The notes under the pieces were generated by a model that saw only the letters and a list, made by a program, of their open reading frames with translations, did no database searches and was not told the origin of the DNA. From a bacterium (GTDB lineage Bacteria > Bacteroidota > Bacteroidia > Bacteroidales > Muribaculaceae): a stretch of DNA of 64,000 nt. The position numbers and the translations under genes were made by a program. The stretch is taken from assembly GCA_004563195.1 (NCBI GenBank), contig SFTJ01000025.1:1-64000 (forward strand). Direction: 5' to 3'. This document shows positions 51,601-59,330 of the stretch, piece after piece. Within the stretch, counting starts at the first letter, position 1. Each line of letters begins with the position of its first letter.

Positions 51601-53459
51601 CCCTCGGCAAGAGCCTCAACGAACATCAAATACATGTGAAGTTAGGCGGTGACGACTACATCTTGACAATCAACGGTAGCCCAAGAGCAGCGCAAGCCCT
51701 CAACGGACTCACAAACCCAGACAATGACACGGCAGGTGCTGTCGGTGCTATCTTGAAGGCAGGTGAGTATGTGAACCGTCAGATGTCAGCCTTCTACACC
51801 ACTCGTAACCCAGAGTTCGTGCTGAGTAACTTCCTGCGAGACGCGATGTATGCCAACAGTACGATGTGGGTAAGAGAGCGTCCTAACTACGCAATCAAGT
51901 TCAACAAGAACTTCTTGAAGGTAAATCCTACCGTTCTCTATGGCTTGATTAAGAAGCACAATGCAGGAACCCTCGACATGAATGTCGAGATAGAGCGTGC
52001 CTTCTATCAGTTCATGATGAATGGCGGCGAGACAGGTTACACCGTTGTCAAGGACATCGACAAGCAGAAGAAGCTCATCAAGAAGTACGTCCGCATGAAG
52101 GACGCAACCATTCCTGTTGAAGCAGCTTGGCAGTTCCTTGGTGACAAGCTCGACGACATCAACCGCTCTGTTGAGAACTGCGCACGTTTCGCAGCCTTCC
52201 TCACCAGTAGGCAAATGGGACGCACCGTAGAGCGCAGTGTGTTCGATGCGAAGGAAGTCAGCGTGAACTTCAACAAGAAGGGTGCAGGCAGTACGTTCAT
52301 GGGCAAGACCGACCAGACAAAGCTCGGCAACCTTGGAGCCTTCACAAGCGGACTTGGCAGAAGCTTCTATGTATTCTGGAACGCCGCCGTACAAGGTACT
52401 ACCAACTTTGCGAGCCTGCATAAGCACCATACAGGCAAGGCACTTGCACTTGATGCAGGAATGTTCCTTCTTGGTGCAATAATCTCTGGCATAGGCGGTG
52501 GTGACGATGATGATTACTGGAACCTCCCTTCATACGTCCGCAGGAGCAACATCTGTTTCAAGATACCATTCACTGACAGTTTTGTCAGCATACCTTTGGG
52601 CATTGAGCAGAGAGCAATCTATGGACTTGGTGAGCTTTTCAGCAGCTTAGCCAGTGGCAGAGAGCGCATGAGCGGTAAGGAGATAGCCAAGGAGATAGCA
52701 GGCTCGTTGTCTTCTATGTTACCTCTTGACCTCATGGAGAGTAACGGCGACATCAGTTGGTCAACCGTTTCGCCTTCATACGTCAAGCCATTCGTTGAGA
52801 CAGCCAACAACAAAGACTGGAAGGGAATGCCAATCTACAAGGACACACCTTACAACAAAGAGGATCCAGAGTGGACGAAGGCAAGCAAGCGCACCAACCA
52901 GTATCTTGTTGACTTCGCAAGGTGGTGCAACGAGATAACAGGCGGTGATGAGGTCAAGAAAGGCTGGCTGAACTTCAACCCTTCAAAGATAGAGCACATG
53001 TTTGAAGGCGTTTTCGGTGGCATATCTACAACAGCCAACAAGCTTGTGAAGGCAGGTGAGATGGTTGCAGGCAAGCAAGAATTTGACTGGAGCAACATAC
53101 TCATGGCAAGCCGCGTTGTCAAGAGTGCCGACGAGAATGCCGAAGCACGGCGCATCAATGCCGAATACTGGAAGTATTATGGAGAGTACAAGGAGACGAA
53201 ACGCCTTGTTGACCATTACGAAGACCAAGAGTCAGAGGACATCATGGGCGCGGCTGAAAAGCTGAACTTCATGTATAACTCTCCAGAGTACGGACGCTAT
53301 GAGATTGTTGACGACTACTATTCAGAAGTCAAAGACCTCAGTGAAAAGCTTAACGAGACCACCAACAAGGAGGAGCGCAAGGAGCTTGAAACCGAGATTA
53401 ACGAATTGAAGCGTGAAATGGTTGAGGCTATCAGAGCCTACGACGATGCGAGGAAATAA
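48600..53459 (+). CDS. Polyvalent protein with zinc metallopeptidase and LPD38-like region (1619 aa)
   Basis: The frame opens with a TTG at 48600 and has no ATG until 48738, yet the domain signature (Tyr-Ala-Val-Phe-Ile-Val-Lys) begins at residue 28. So either TTG is used or this is the continuation of the 4905-residue protein after a -1 shift in the 52-bp overlap. A metallopeptidase motif His-Glu-Gly-Val-Ala-His lies at about residue 471, after Lys-Ile-Val-Ile-Ile-Ile-Pro. Residues about 640-1500 match the LPD38-type polyvalent region, including a hydrophobic segment (Met-Phe-Leu-Leu-Gly-Ala-Ile-Ile). The C-terminus is coiled coil. Likely injected with the DNA; the peptidase may act on host or virion proteins. 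Confidence 0.8.
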   Translation: MPNATAEDKDLRFSLRVDPAPNTSKTAYAVFIVKRHEDGSVSLHPKMLADEAVGAPPHTWLNADTGKIKRDKNGNPIENTRGRVSVRDAHGAPLAWRPGKHLAPYPNASQFAVEGDTKGVRDRLPDDVIFFEVEYAADRDYQLEAWEYGVNANGKYEHSQAGLPYIPKDGYYIYRTNANPNIPAMIITGAYRVKRALNDEEAKRLNQEAGGDWFERKSGEPMTDERLKELGLDEAGLERKAQTFEYDELEPAHDESSIAMGMRGYVRRDLDFSDKNLLKAIAENQRSLKDFPSVDYFAQKYAEEKENDRQREVTSFEDGQVLPVEYDWVNDGYKVEGLNALYTNMDRLLDDFRNKYPEYIATMSKDEESIEVTSWRGVINDTRKPRRRNGQSTKAEQAKAAYIERKTRRAIDAINAEAKRLGLKVEVRTDTEGLKGRRARAKGWYDTKTGKIVIIIPNHTNGGDVMRTLLHEGVAHYGLRELFGEDFDNFLDNVYNNVDGATRKQIADLAAKNNWDFKVATEEYLASLAEDTNFERAMSQSWWNKIKFLFLEMLRKAGVKLDRTLRDADLRYILWRSYENLATAGEHGILKAARNEVMQERLGVGNYGVDDNTRSVSAEAEAEDEMRYRDGDIMDERDHAIVRDRYDRMIQSGMYQFREAMQDSMLSLRRLMEYISQATGEKVKDFENAYMAENALSSKNHAEQDLYGKLLFNPMLDEIHRLAKEDSSRDEVTRYMMAKHGLERNEVMAARAAKKAFESEDNKDASGNPIKSEADFHAEYRERDFGGITGLMEEDDLVIAEGLAQQLVSDFENNHDVDELWARTNACTKATLEKTYKAGLLSKSGYDEISGMYEYYIPLRGFDATTSDEVYSYLNHERSGFSTPLKKAEGRKSVADDPIATIANMADSAIVQGNRNMMKQKFLKFAMNHPSDAVSVNRMWLRYDDVNDVWEAVTAQIDENDTPDEVLQKTEQFEETMRQLAEADPDHYKRGKDAANIPYKTLGKSLNEHQIHVKLGGDDYILTINGSPRAAQALNGLTNPDNDTAGAVGAILKAGEYVNRQMSAFYTTRNPEFVLSNFLRDAMYANSTMWVRERPNYAIKFNKNFLKVNPTVLYGLIKKHNAGTLDMNVEIERAFYQFMMNGGETGYTVVKDIDKQKKLIKKYVRMKDATIPVEAAWQFLGDKLDDINRSVENCARFAAFLTSRQMGRTVERSVFDAKEVSVNFNKKGAGSTFMGKTDQTKLGNLGAFTSGLGRSFYVFWNAAVQGTTNFASLHKHHTGKALALDAGMFLLGAIISGIGGGDDDDYWNLPSYVRRSNICFKIPFTDSFVSIPLGIEQRAIYGLGELFSSLASGRERMSGKEIAKEIAGSLSSMLPLDLMESNGDISWSTVSPSYVKPFVETANNKDWKGMPIYKDTPYNKEDPEWTKASKRTNQYLVDFARWCNEITGGDEVKKGWLNFNPSKIEHMFEGVFGGISTTANKLVKAGEMVAGKQEFDWSNILMASRVVKSADENAEARRINAEYWKYYGEYKETKRLVDHYEDQESEDIMGAAEKLNFMYNSPEYGRYEIVDDYYSEVKDLSEKLNETTNKEERKELETEINELKREMVEAIRAYDDARK

Positions 53460-53466
53460 ATAAAAC

Positions 53467-53505
53467 GAGTGTGTGGTGGGGTTTTATTACCTTTGCCGCA
53501 CACTC
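53467..53505 (+). promoter_or_regulatory. Promoter box within an inverted repeat, before the portal gene
   Basis: TACCTTTG (53488-53495) matches the -7 consensus and is followed by CCGCA. GAGTGTGTGG (53467-53476) pairs with CCGCACACTC (53496-53505), one G-T pair. Either a promoter with an operator-like palindrome or a stem ending the upstream transcript. Confidence 0.5.
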
Positions 53506-53524
53506 ATAAAAACCCGAAACAGTC

Positions 53525-55483
53525 ATGACAGGAGAAAGACTTATACCAATGAGCCGTATTCGTGGCGATGTTGCCTCGTTAGATACGGTTCAGCATTCAA
53601 AGACGCTTGGCAACCGCCGTGCCTTTGACGTGTTAGCGGAGGCGCAGATGTATTGGAACAATATGTACCGTTTCCGTGAGGACAGAGAACGCAACAAGCG
53701 TTACAACTATGGCGACCAGTGGAAGGACAACATCAAGGTTGACGGTAAGACGATGAGCGAGGAGGAGTATATCAAGTCACAGGGCAATGTGCCTTTGAAG
53801 AACAACCTCATCCGCAGACTTGTCAACACTGTTCTTGGTGTGTATCGTCAGCAGGCGAAGGAGCCAATCTGTACGGCACGCGACAGGGACGAGCAGAAGT
53901 TAGGCGAGACCATGAGCACCATACTCCAGTGCAACATGCAGCTTAATCGTATGCAGGACGTGTATGCACGCACCATGGAGGAGTTTCTTATCAGTGGTCT
54001 CATCGTTCATCGCAAGTGGTTCGGCTGGCGCAATGACAAGCTGGACTGCTGGACAGACTATGTGCAGCCCAACAATTTCTTTATAGACAGCAACATGCGT
54101 GATTTCCGTGGATGGGACTGTAGTTTCATAGGCGAAGTGCATGACATCAGCTTTGAGACCCTCTGCCAGAAGTACGCAGAAGGTCCAGAAGACTGCCAGC
54201 GTTTCCGTGAAATCTACAGCTGGAGCCATGACAAGCGCAGCTACAACACCTACATGCAGCAGTTCGGCTACTCCCTTAACAAAAACCTTGACTTCTTTGT
54301 GTGCAGTGACGCTTCACGTTGCAGAGTCATAGAGGTGTGGAGGAAGGAGAGCAAGCCACGTTACCGCTGCCATGACTACAACAACGGCGACGTTTACAAG
54401 ATAGACGTTGAGGACTACAAGGCAATGGTGGAAGAAGTGAACGCAGACCGTATCAGACGCGGTAGTTCCATGGGCATGAGCATGGAAGAAATACCACTCA
54501 TCAAAGCCAAGTGGTTTATGGATGATTACTGGTATTACTACTTCCTCACTCCATTCGGTGACATCTTGAAGGAAGGCGAAACACCTTACGAGCACAAGAG
54601 CCACCCTTACGTCTTCAAGGCGTACCCATTCATCGACGGCGAGATACACAGCTTCGTCAATGACGTTATCGACCAGCAGAGATACACCAACCGCTTGATT
54701 ACCCTTTACGACTGGATAATGAGAGCGAGCGCGAAGGGTGTGCTCCTGTTCCCAGAGGAGTGTCTGCCAAAGGGAATGGACATCAACGACATTGCCGACG
54801 AGTGGAGCCGCTTCAATGGCGTTATTGCTATCAAGACCAAGAACGCGGTACAGCTCCCTCAGCAGATTGCGAACAACTCAACGAACATCGGTATCACCGA
54901 GCTGCTTAACTTGCAGTTGAAATTCTTTGAGGAGATAAGCGGTGTGAACGGTGCTCTGCAAGGAAAGCCAGGCTGGAGCGGCATGAGTGCCAGCCTTTAC
55001 TCACAGCAGACGCAGAACGCAACAACCTCGTTGCTTGACCTTCTGGAGTCATTCAGTCAGTTTGTCATTGATGCAGCCTACAAGGACGTTAAGAACATGC
55101 AGCAGTATTACGATACCAAGCGCGTGTTCAACATTGCAGGCAAGAGCGGTGCACAGATTGAGTACGACCCTAAGAAGATACGCGACATCGAGTTTGACCT
55201 GTCAATCATCGAGAGCACAAGCACACCTGCATACCGCATGATGGCAAACGATTTCCTCATGGAGATTTGGCGCAGTCAGCAGATCAGCTTGCAGCAGCTG
55301 CTTGAACATGGCGACTTCCCATTTGCCGACGAGCTGTTGCAGAGCCTCAAGAGCCAGCAAGAGCAGCTTGAAAACGGTCAGACGCCAGATGGCGTTTCTC
55401 CAGAGATTATGCAGCAGGCACAGCAGGGCGCAAACATGGAAGCCGTGAACAAGGCTTACGGCATGTTGCGTAATGCAGCTTAA
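53525..55483 (+). CDS. Portal protein
   Basis: 652 residues, similar in layout to portal proteins of crAss-like and related Bacteroidales podoviruses. Early residues have Tyr-Trp-Asn-Asn-Met-Tyr-Arg-Phe-Arg-Glu-Asp-Arg-Glu-Arg-Asn and Tyr-Asn-Tyr-Gly-Asp-Gln-Trp. A long alpha-helical region (about 445-545, Ile-Ser-Gly-Val-Asn-Gly-Ala-Leu-Gln-Gly-Lys) fits the portal stem/clip. A Gln-rich tail follows. It forms the dodecameric DNA channel at the head vertex. It is followed directly by two hairpin elements and the large terminase, the usual order. Confidence 0.88.
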   Translation: MTGERLIPMSRIRGDVASLDTVQHSKTLGNRRAFDVLAEAQMYWNNMYRFREDRERNKRYNYGDQWKDNIKVDGKTMSEEEYIKSQGNVPLKNNLIRRLVNTVLGVYRQQAKEPICTARDRDEQKLGETMSTILQCNMQLNRMQDVYARTMEEFLISGLIVHRKWFGWRNDKLDCWTDYVQPNNFFIDSNMRDFRGWDCSFIGEVHDISFETLCQKYAEGPEDCQRFREIYSWSHDKRSYNTYMQQFGYSLNKNLDFFVCSDASRCRVIEVWRKESKPRYRCHDYNNGDVYKIDVEDYKAMVEEVNADRIRRGSSMGMSMEEIPLIKAKWFMDDYWYYYFLTPFGDILKEGETPYEHKSHPYVFKAYPFIDGEIHSFVNDVIDQQRYTNRLITLYDWIMRASAKGVLLFPEECLPKGMDINDIADEWSRFNGVIAIKTKNAVQLPQQIANNSTNIGITELLNLQLKFFEEISGVNGALQGKPGWSGMSASLYSQQTQNATTSLLDLLESFSQFVIDAAYKDVKNMQQYYDTKRVFNIAGKSGAQIEYDPKKIRDIEFDLSIIESTSTPAYRMMANDFLMEIWRSQQISLQQLLEHGDFPFADELLQSLKSQQEQLENGQTPDGVSPEIMQQAQQGANMEAVNKAYGMLRNAA

Positions 55484-55512
55484 CCGCCAGCAGACGCTGA
55501 CGGCACAGTGGC
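55484..55512 (+). repeat. 29-nt hairpin element, copy 18
   Basis: Hairpin CCGCCAGC-AGAC-GCTGACGG, tail CACAGTGGC. It begins on the base directly after the portal stop codon. Nearly identical to the copies at 6311 and 9906. Confidence 0.85.
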
Positions 55513-55517
55513 TACTA

Positions 55518-55546
55518 ACCTGCTGAAAAGCGCATGGAACGGTGGC
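55518..55546 (+). repeat. 29-nt hairpin element, copy 19 (degenerate)
   Basis: ACCTGCTG-AAAA-GCGCATGG with tail AACGGTGGC. Pairing is imperfect (CC/GG and TGC/GCA with a bulge) but the tail is exact and it follows copy 18 closely. Confidence 0.6.
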
Positions 55547-55585
55547 GACTACAAACGAAACCATTAGTCAATCTTCTTATAAAAA

Positions 55586-57739
55586 ATGGTAACAAAGGAC
55601 ACAAAAAGACGTGAGTCGGCTGCATCAGTTCGTAGTGCAGCCCTCTCCGTCGTGTCTGAAAACGTGGCGAAGCTTATAGCACTGAACCATGCTCGCAATG
55701 CCGAGATAAAAGCCAAGTTCAACCCGATAACAGGTGAAGGCAGCATTGGTGAGCGCAAGAAGATTGTAATAGAAGATTTCCCTTTTCCTGTCCAGTATAT
55801 CCCCAAAACGATGATGCGCGTTCCGCTGGTCCGTCAGCTGGTGGAAGCAGGCAGCATCAAGAAATTCTTGGAGGAGTACATGAATACCGAGTATTCAGAC
55901 GAGGACAAGGAAAAGGTAATAGAACAATTCGTCCGAGTACGAGTCAAGCATGACTTTGCTTTCTGGGCAGCAATGTACGTTTTCATCAAGCAGAAAGGTG
56001 GTGGTGAGGACGTACATTTTCGCCTTAACAGACCTCAGCGTAAACTCATCATGCGTTTTGAGCGCAGGAGGTTACAGGGAAAGCCGATACGTCTGATACT
56101 ATTGAAAGCCCGACAATGGGGAGGTAGTACCGCGACGCAGATATACATGGCATGGTTGCAGCTCGTTCACAAGGTAGGTCTGAACAGCCTCATCGTCGGT
56201 CATGTGAAAGACGCATCAACCGAGGTAAAGGACATGTTCGACAAGCTCATCAAGGAGTATCCTATCAAGATGCTCTATGAAATGGGCGAAGCCTACAACG
56301 AGACCGAGCCAAAGATAGTTGGTGTAGGTCAGAGTGGCAACATTCACCGCATCCCACAAAGGAACTGCAAGATTAAGGTCGGTACCGCCGAGAAGCCAAA
56401 CTCTGCGCGTGGTGGCGACTACAACCTTGTGCACTGTACCGAGGTGGGCTTGTGGGTAACGACCGACGGCAAGACACCAGAGCAGATAGTGCGCTCTGCA
56501 TGTTCTGGTATTCTGTTGAAGCCGTACACCATGATTGTGTATGAGAGTACCGCCAACGGTACAGGTAACTTCTTCCAGAGGGAGTATGACGCAGCGAAGG
56601 CAGGAAAGAGTCAGTTTGAGAGCCTGTTTATAGCATGGTTCGAGATTGAGCAGTATGCCCTTGCCCTCGATGATGAAGTGAAGTTTGCCACATGGCTGTG
56701 GGAGAATAGGAACAACGAGAATGCCAACAGTGACCGTGAGGAAAGCGGCAGATACCTGTGGTGGCTGTGGGAGCAGGGTGCAACGCTCGAAGCAATCAAC
56801 TGGTACATACAGGAGCGCAGTAAGTACACAGACCATGGCGACATGGCGAGTGAGTACCCAAGTGACGATGTAGAAGCCTTCGTACACTCTGGTGCAAGAG
56901 TCTTCGACAAGTATCACGTTGAGAAGTTCAAGAAGGCTTGCAAGGCTCCAAAGTGGATTGGCGACGTATATGCAGACGGCGACGAAGGCGAGGAGGCACT
57001 TGTAAACCTCCGCTTCTCTGAGGACAAGCAAGGTTTGCTCTGGGTATGGGCAAAGCCAGATGTGGACGGCGACGAGGAAGTCACCGACCGCTACCTTGTC
57101 GTTGTTGATATTGGCGGTAGAGGTAAGAAAGCCGACTGGAGCGTTATCGTTGTGTTTGACCGCCTTAATCAAATGGAAGGCGGCAAGCCTGTTGTCGTTG
57201 CTCAGTGGTACGGACACATCGACATGGATAGACTGGCGTGGAAGGCGGCACAGATTGCAGCCTATTACGATAATGCTTACCTCGTTATCGAGAGCAACAC
57301 GTTAGAGACCCATGATAAGGAGCGACAGGTGGACGGTGATATGTCGGGTTATATCCTAAATCAAATAAAGGACGTATATACCAACCTGTATGCACGCAAG
57401 CAGAGCGACGAGGAGATCAAGGAACAAGCACCGAAGAAATACGGCTTCCATACCAACGTGGCTACGAAGCCAAAGATTATCAGCACTCTTGTAAAGGTAA
57501 TCAGAGACCACCTGTATGTAGAGCGCGATGCAAGATGTCTGGACGAATACCTGTGCTACGAGAAGAAAAAGAATGGAGCCTTTGGTGCAATCACAGGCAA
57601 ACATGACGACTTGCTTATGACACGCGCGATAGGCTTGCAGATAGCCTTCTATGAAATGGAATTGCCAACTATTGTTGTGAAGACGAAGAAACGCATGGCT
57701 CCAAGGAGGAAGGCAGCAGTTGGCGTGGCTACTATTTAG
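55586..57739 (+). CDS. Terminase large subunit
   Basis: 717 residues. ATPase: deviant Walker A Ala-Arg-Gln-Trp-Gly-Gly-Ser-Thr (175-182), and Val-Tyr-Glu-Ser-Thr-Ala-Asn-Gly-Thr-Gly near 315 as the Walker B/coupling region. Nuclease: Val-Val-Asp-Ile-Gly-Gly-Arg-Gly near 505, Ile-Glu-Ser-Asn-Thr near 570 and Lys-His-Asp-Asp near 675, the acidic RNase H-like residues. It cuts and pumps DNA into the capsid. The Walker A form and the length resemble crAss-like terminases. Confidence 0.92.
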   Translation: MVTKDTKRRESAASVRSAALSVVSENVAKLIALNHARNAEIKAKFNPITGEGSIGERKKIVIEDFPFPVQYIPKTMMRVPLVRQLVEAGSIKKFLEEYMNTEYSDEDKEKVIEQFVRVRVKHDFAFWAAMYVFIKQKGGGEDVHFRLNRPQRKLIMRFERRRLQGKPIRLILLKARQWGGSTATQIYMAWLQLVHKVGLNSLIVGHVKDASTEVKDMFDKLIKEYPIKMLYEMGEAYNETEPKIVGVGQSGNIHRIPQRNCKIKVGTAEKPNSARGGDYNLVHCTEVGLWVTTDGKTPEQIVRSACSGILLKPYTMIVYESTANGTGNFFQREYDAAKAGKSQFESLFIAWFEIEQYALALDDEVKFATWLWENRNNENANSDREESGRYLWWLWEQGATLEAINWYIQERSKYTDHGDMASEYPSDDVEAFVHSGARVFDKYHVEKFKKACKAPKWIGDVYADGDEGEEALVNLRFSEDKQGLLWVWAKPDVDGDEEVTDRYLVVVDIGGRGKKADWSVIVVFDRLNQMEGGKPVVVAQWYGHIDMDRLAWKAAQIAAYYDNAYLVIESNTLETHDKERQVDGDMSGYILNQIKDVYTNLYARKQSDEEIKEQAPKKYGFHTNVATKPKIISTLVKVIRDHLYVERDARCLDEYLCYEKKKNGAFGAITGKHDDLLMTRAIGLQIAFYEMELPTIVVKTKKRMAPRRKAAVGVATI

Positions 57740-57744
57740 CCGCC

Positions 57745-58206
57745 TTAGTTGCCGCCCATATTGAACATGTGGCGCAGACGCTTTTGCACTTTGTTGAACT
57801 GCTCACGCTTTATGCGCGTAGTGATTACCTTTGCGGAATCTGGTGTTAGGTAGAACTTTGGCGCAGGCTGACGTACAACACGAAATAGAATATCGAACAG
57901 GGACATTTCGGGGTTATGCTCCTTCATGTCCTTTACTCTTTTGAAGATTTCCTCGTACATTTCTCGAGTATTCGGTTTCATAGACTCCAGCTTATCCCCC
58001 TTAAACATTCTGGCAATAACGATAGCTGCACGTTCCTCACTTACCCAGAAGCGTGCAGACGGCATTAGCACTACCTTCTTGAAGACTTCTGTCAAGTCGA
58101 TAGTCTCACAGAGCATGAGCTGTTCGCGGTAAGCCCTTAGCAAGTCGCGGTCACGCTCATCTTTGTATTCAAAAGTAGAACCTTTATGTTTCATTTGATA
58201 AGGCAC
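57745..58206 (-). CDS. Hypothetical protein, opposite strand between terminase and scaffold
   Basis: 153 residues, helical and basic, with Arg-Asp-Leu-Leu-Arg-Ala-Tyr-Arg-Glu-Gln near residue 22 and Ala-Arg-Met-Phe-Lys-Gly-Asp-Lys-Leu near 65. It is the only leftward gene inside the head module, so it is a candidate moron or regulator. The ATG five codons in (Met-Lys-His) is an alternative start. No recognised domain. Confidence 0.7.
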   Translation of the reverse strand: MPYQMKHKGSTFEYKDERDRDLLRAYREQLMLCETIDLTEVFKKVVLMPSARFWVSEERAAIVIARMFKGDKLESMKPNTREMYEEIFKRVKDMKEHNPEMSLFDILFRVVRQPAPKFYLTPDSAKVITTRIKREQFNKVQKRLRHMFNMGGN

Positions 58207-58335
58207 AAGGATTACACCAGTGCCGACAGGCTATTGTATGAAAGTGTTTATTGCAGCAGTATAAAGATTTTATCTTATGCAAAGTTACACAATTTAGACG
58301 TAAACGGATAAAAGTAGTATAAAGAAAAACCATGC

Positions 58336-58343
58336 TATTTTTG
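58336..58343 (+). promoter_or_regulatory. Candidate late promoter box before scaffold/capsid genes
   Basis: TATTTTTG followed by CAGCA, 31 bp before the scaffold ATG. Same TTTTGCAGCA string as at 9416 and 32104. The -33 element is not evident. Confidence 0.55.
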
Positions 58344-58374
58344 CAGCATCATTCATCGTAAATCTTTAATAAAA

Positions 58375-59127
58375 ATGGAAAAGGTTGAAAATAGCCAAGT
58401 TAAAAGCAAACGCGACGCATTCAAGGAGCGCATGAAAGGCAAGTACCCCGACCGTGACTTCGAGGACGATGAAGTCTTTTTCGGTCAGATCAACGATGAT
58501 TACGACGATTACGACAAACAGTTGTCGGGGTATAAGGAGCGCGAAGCTCAGTTTTCAGACATGTTCAGCAGTGACCCTCGCAGTGCCAATTTTCTTATGA
58601 ACTGGAAGAACGGCAAAGACCCTGCCGTTGAGCTTGTGCGCCAGTTCGGTAGTGAAATCAAGGACGCAATCGACGACCCCGAGCGACTGGAAGCTATCAG
58701 CGAAGCCAACAAGGAATTTGTTGAGCGTGTTGCGAAGGAGAAGGAGCTTGACGATACTTATCAGAAGAACTTGCAGGAGAGTCTTTCGATGTTGGATGAG
58801 TACCAGCAAAAGAACGGCTTGACAGACGAGCAGGTAGATGAGGCAATGGGTTTGCTTCTTGGTATCATCAAGGACGGCGTTATGGGTAAGTTCACCGCTG
58901 AGTCAATCGACATGGCAATGAAAGCCATTAACCACGATGTTGATGTTGAGACAGCAGGACACGAAGGCGAAGTACGCGGCAAGAACACCAAGATTGAGGA
59001 GAAGCTTCGCAAACAGAAGAAGGGCGACGGCATTCCTAACATGGACGGTACCAACGGCGGCACTGGCAGCGGCGACAACAAGAAGCGCAATATGAACATC
59101 TTTGACTTTGCAGATGCAGCAAAATAA
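58375..59127 (+). CDS. Probable scaffold protein
   Basis: 250 residues, acidic and helical, lying just before the capsid gene as scaffolds do. It has Asp-Phe-Glu-Asp-Asp-Glu-Val-Phe-Phe-Gly near residue 27, a coiled coil at about 80-150, and a disordered, basic C-terminus (Lys-Leu-Arg-Lys-Gln-Lys-Lys-Gly) that could dock on the capsid protein. Assigned by position and composition. Confidence 0.7.
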   Translation: MEKVENSQVKSKRDAFKERMKGKYPDRDFEDDEVFFGQINDDYDDYDKQLSGYKEREAQFSDMFSSDPRSANFLMNWKNGKDPAVELVRQFGSEIKDAIDDPERLEAISEANKEFVERVAKEKELDDTYQKNLQESLSMLDEYQQKNGLTDEQVDEAMGLLLGIIKDGVMGKFTAESIDMAMKAINHDVDVETAGHEGEVRGKNTKIEEKLRKQKKGDGIPNMDGTNGGTGSGDNKKRNMNIFDFADAAK

Positions 59128-59133
59128 ATACTT

Positions 59134-59298
59134 ATGAGTGTTAAAGTAGAATTTCCTCCTCAAACTGTCCGCTCTCCTGCAAAAGGTTCAGCAGGACTAA
59201 GTACACAAGCCTGTGGAGTCTGTACCACCGTAAGCGCATTAAGGGAGTACAGCAAGGCGACTGGTAACAAAAGTCTTGTTAAACAGGACATTGGATAA
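59134..59298 (+). CDS. Small protein between scaffold and capsid (54 aa)
   Basis: ATG at 59134, stop at 59298. It contains Ala-Cys-Gly-Val-Cys (residues 26-30) and is otherwise polar. The gene is 6 bp after the scaffold stop and 32 bp before the capsid start, with no other gene in the gap. A minor capsid-associated peptide is possible. Not recognised. Confidence 0.6.
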   Translation: MSVKVEFPPQTVRSPAKGSAGLSTQACGVCTTVSALREYSKATGNKSLVKQDIG

Positions 59299-59330
59299 AT
59301 CATTTAACAATAACAAAAGATTCAAGAACT

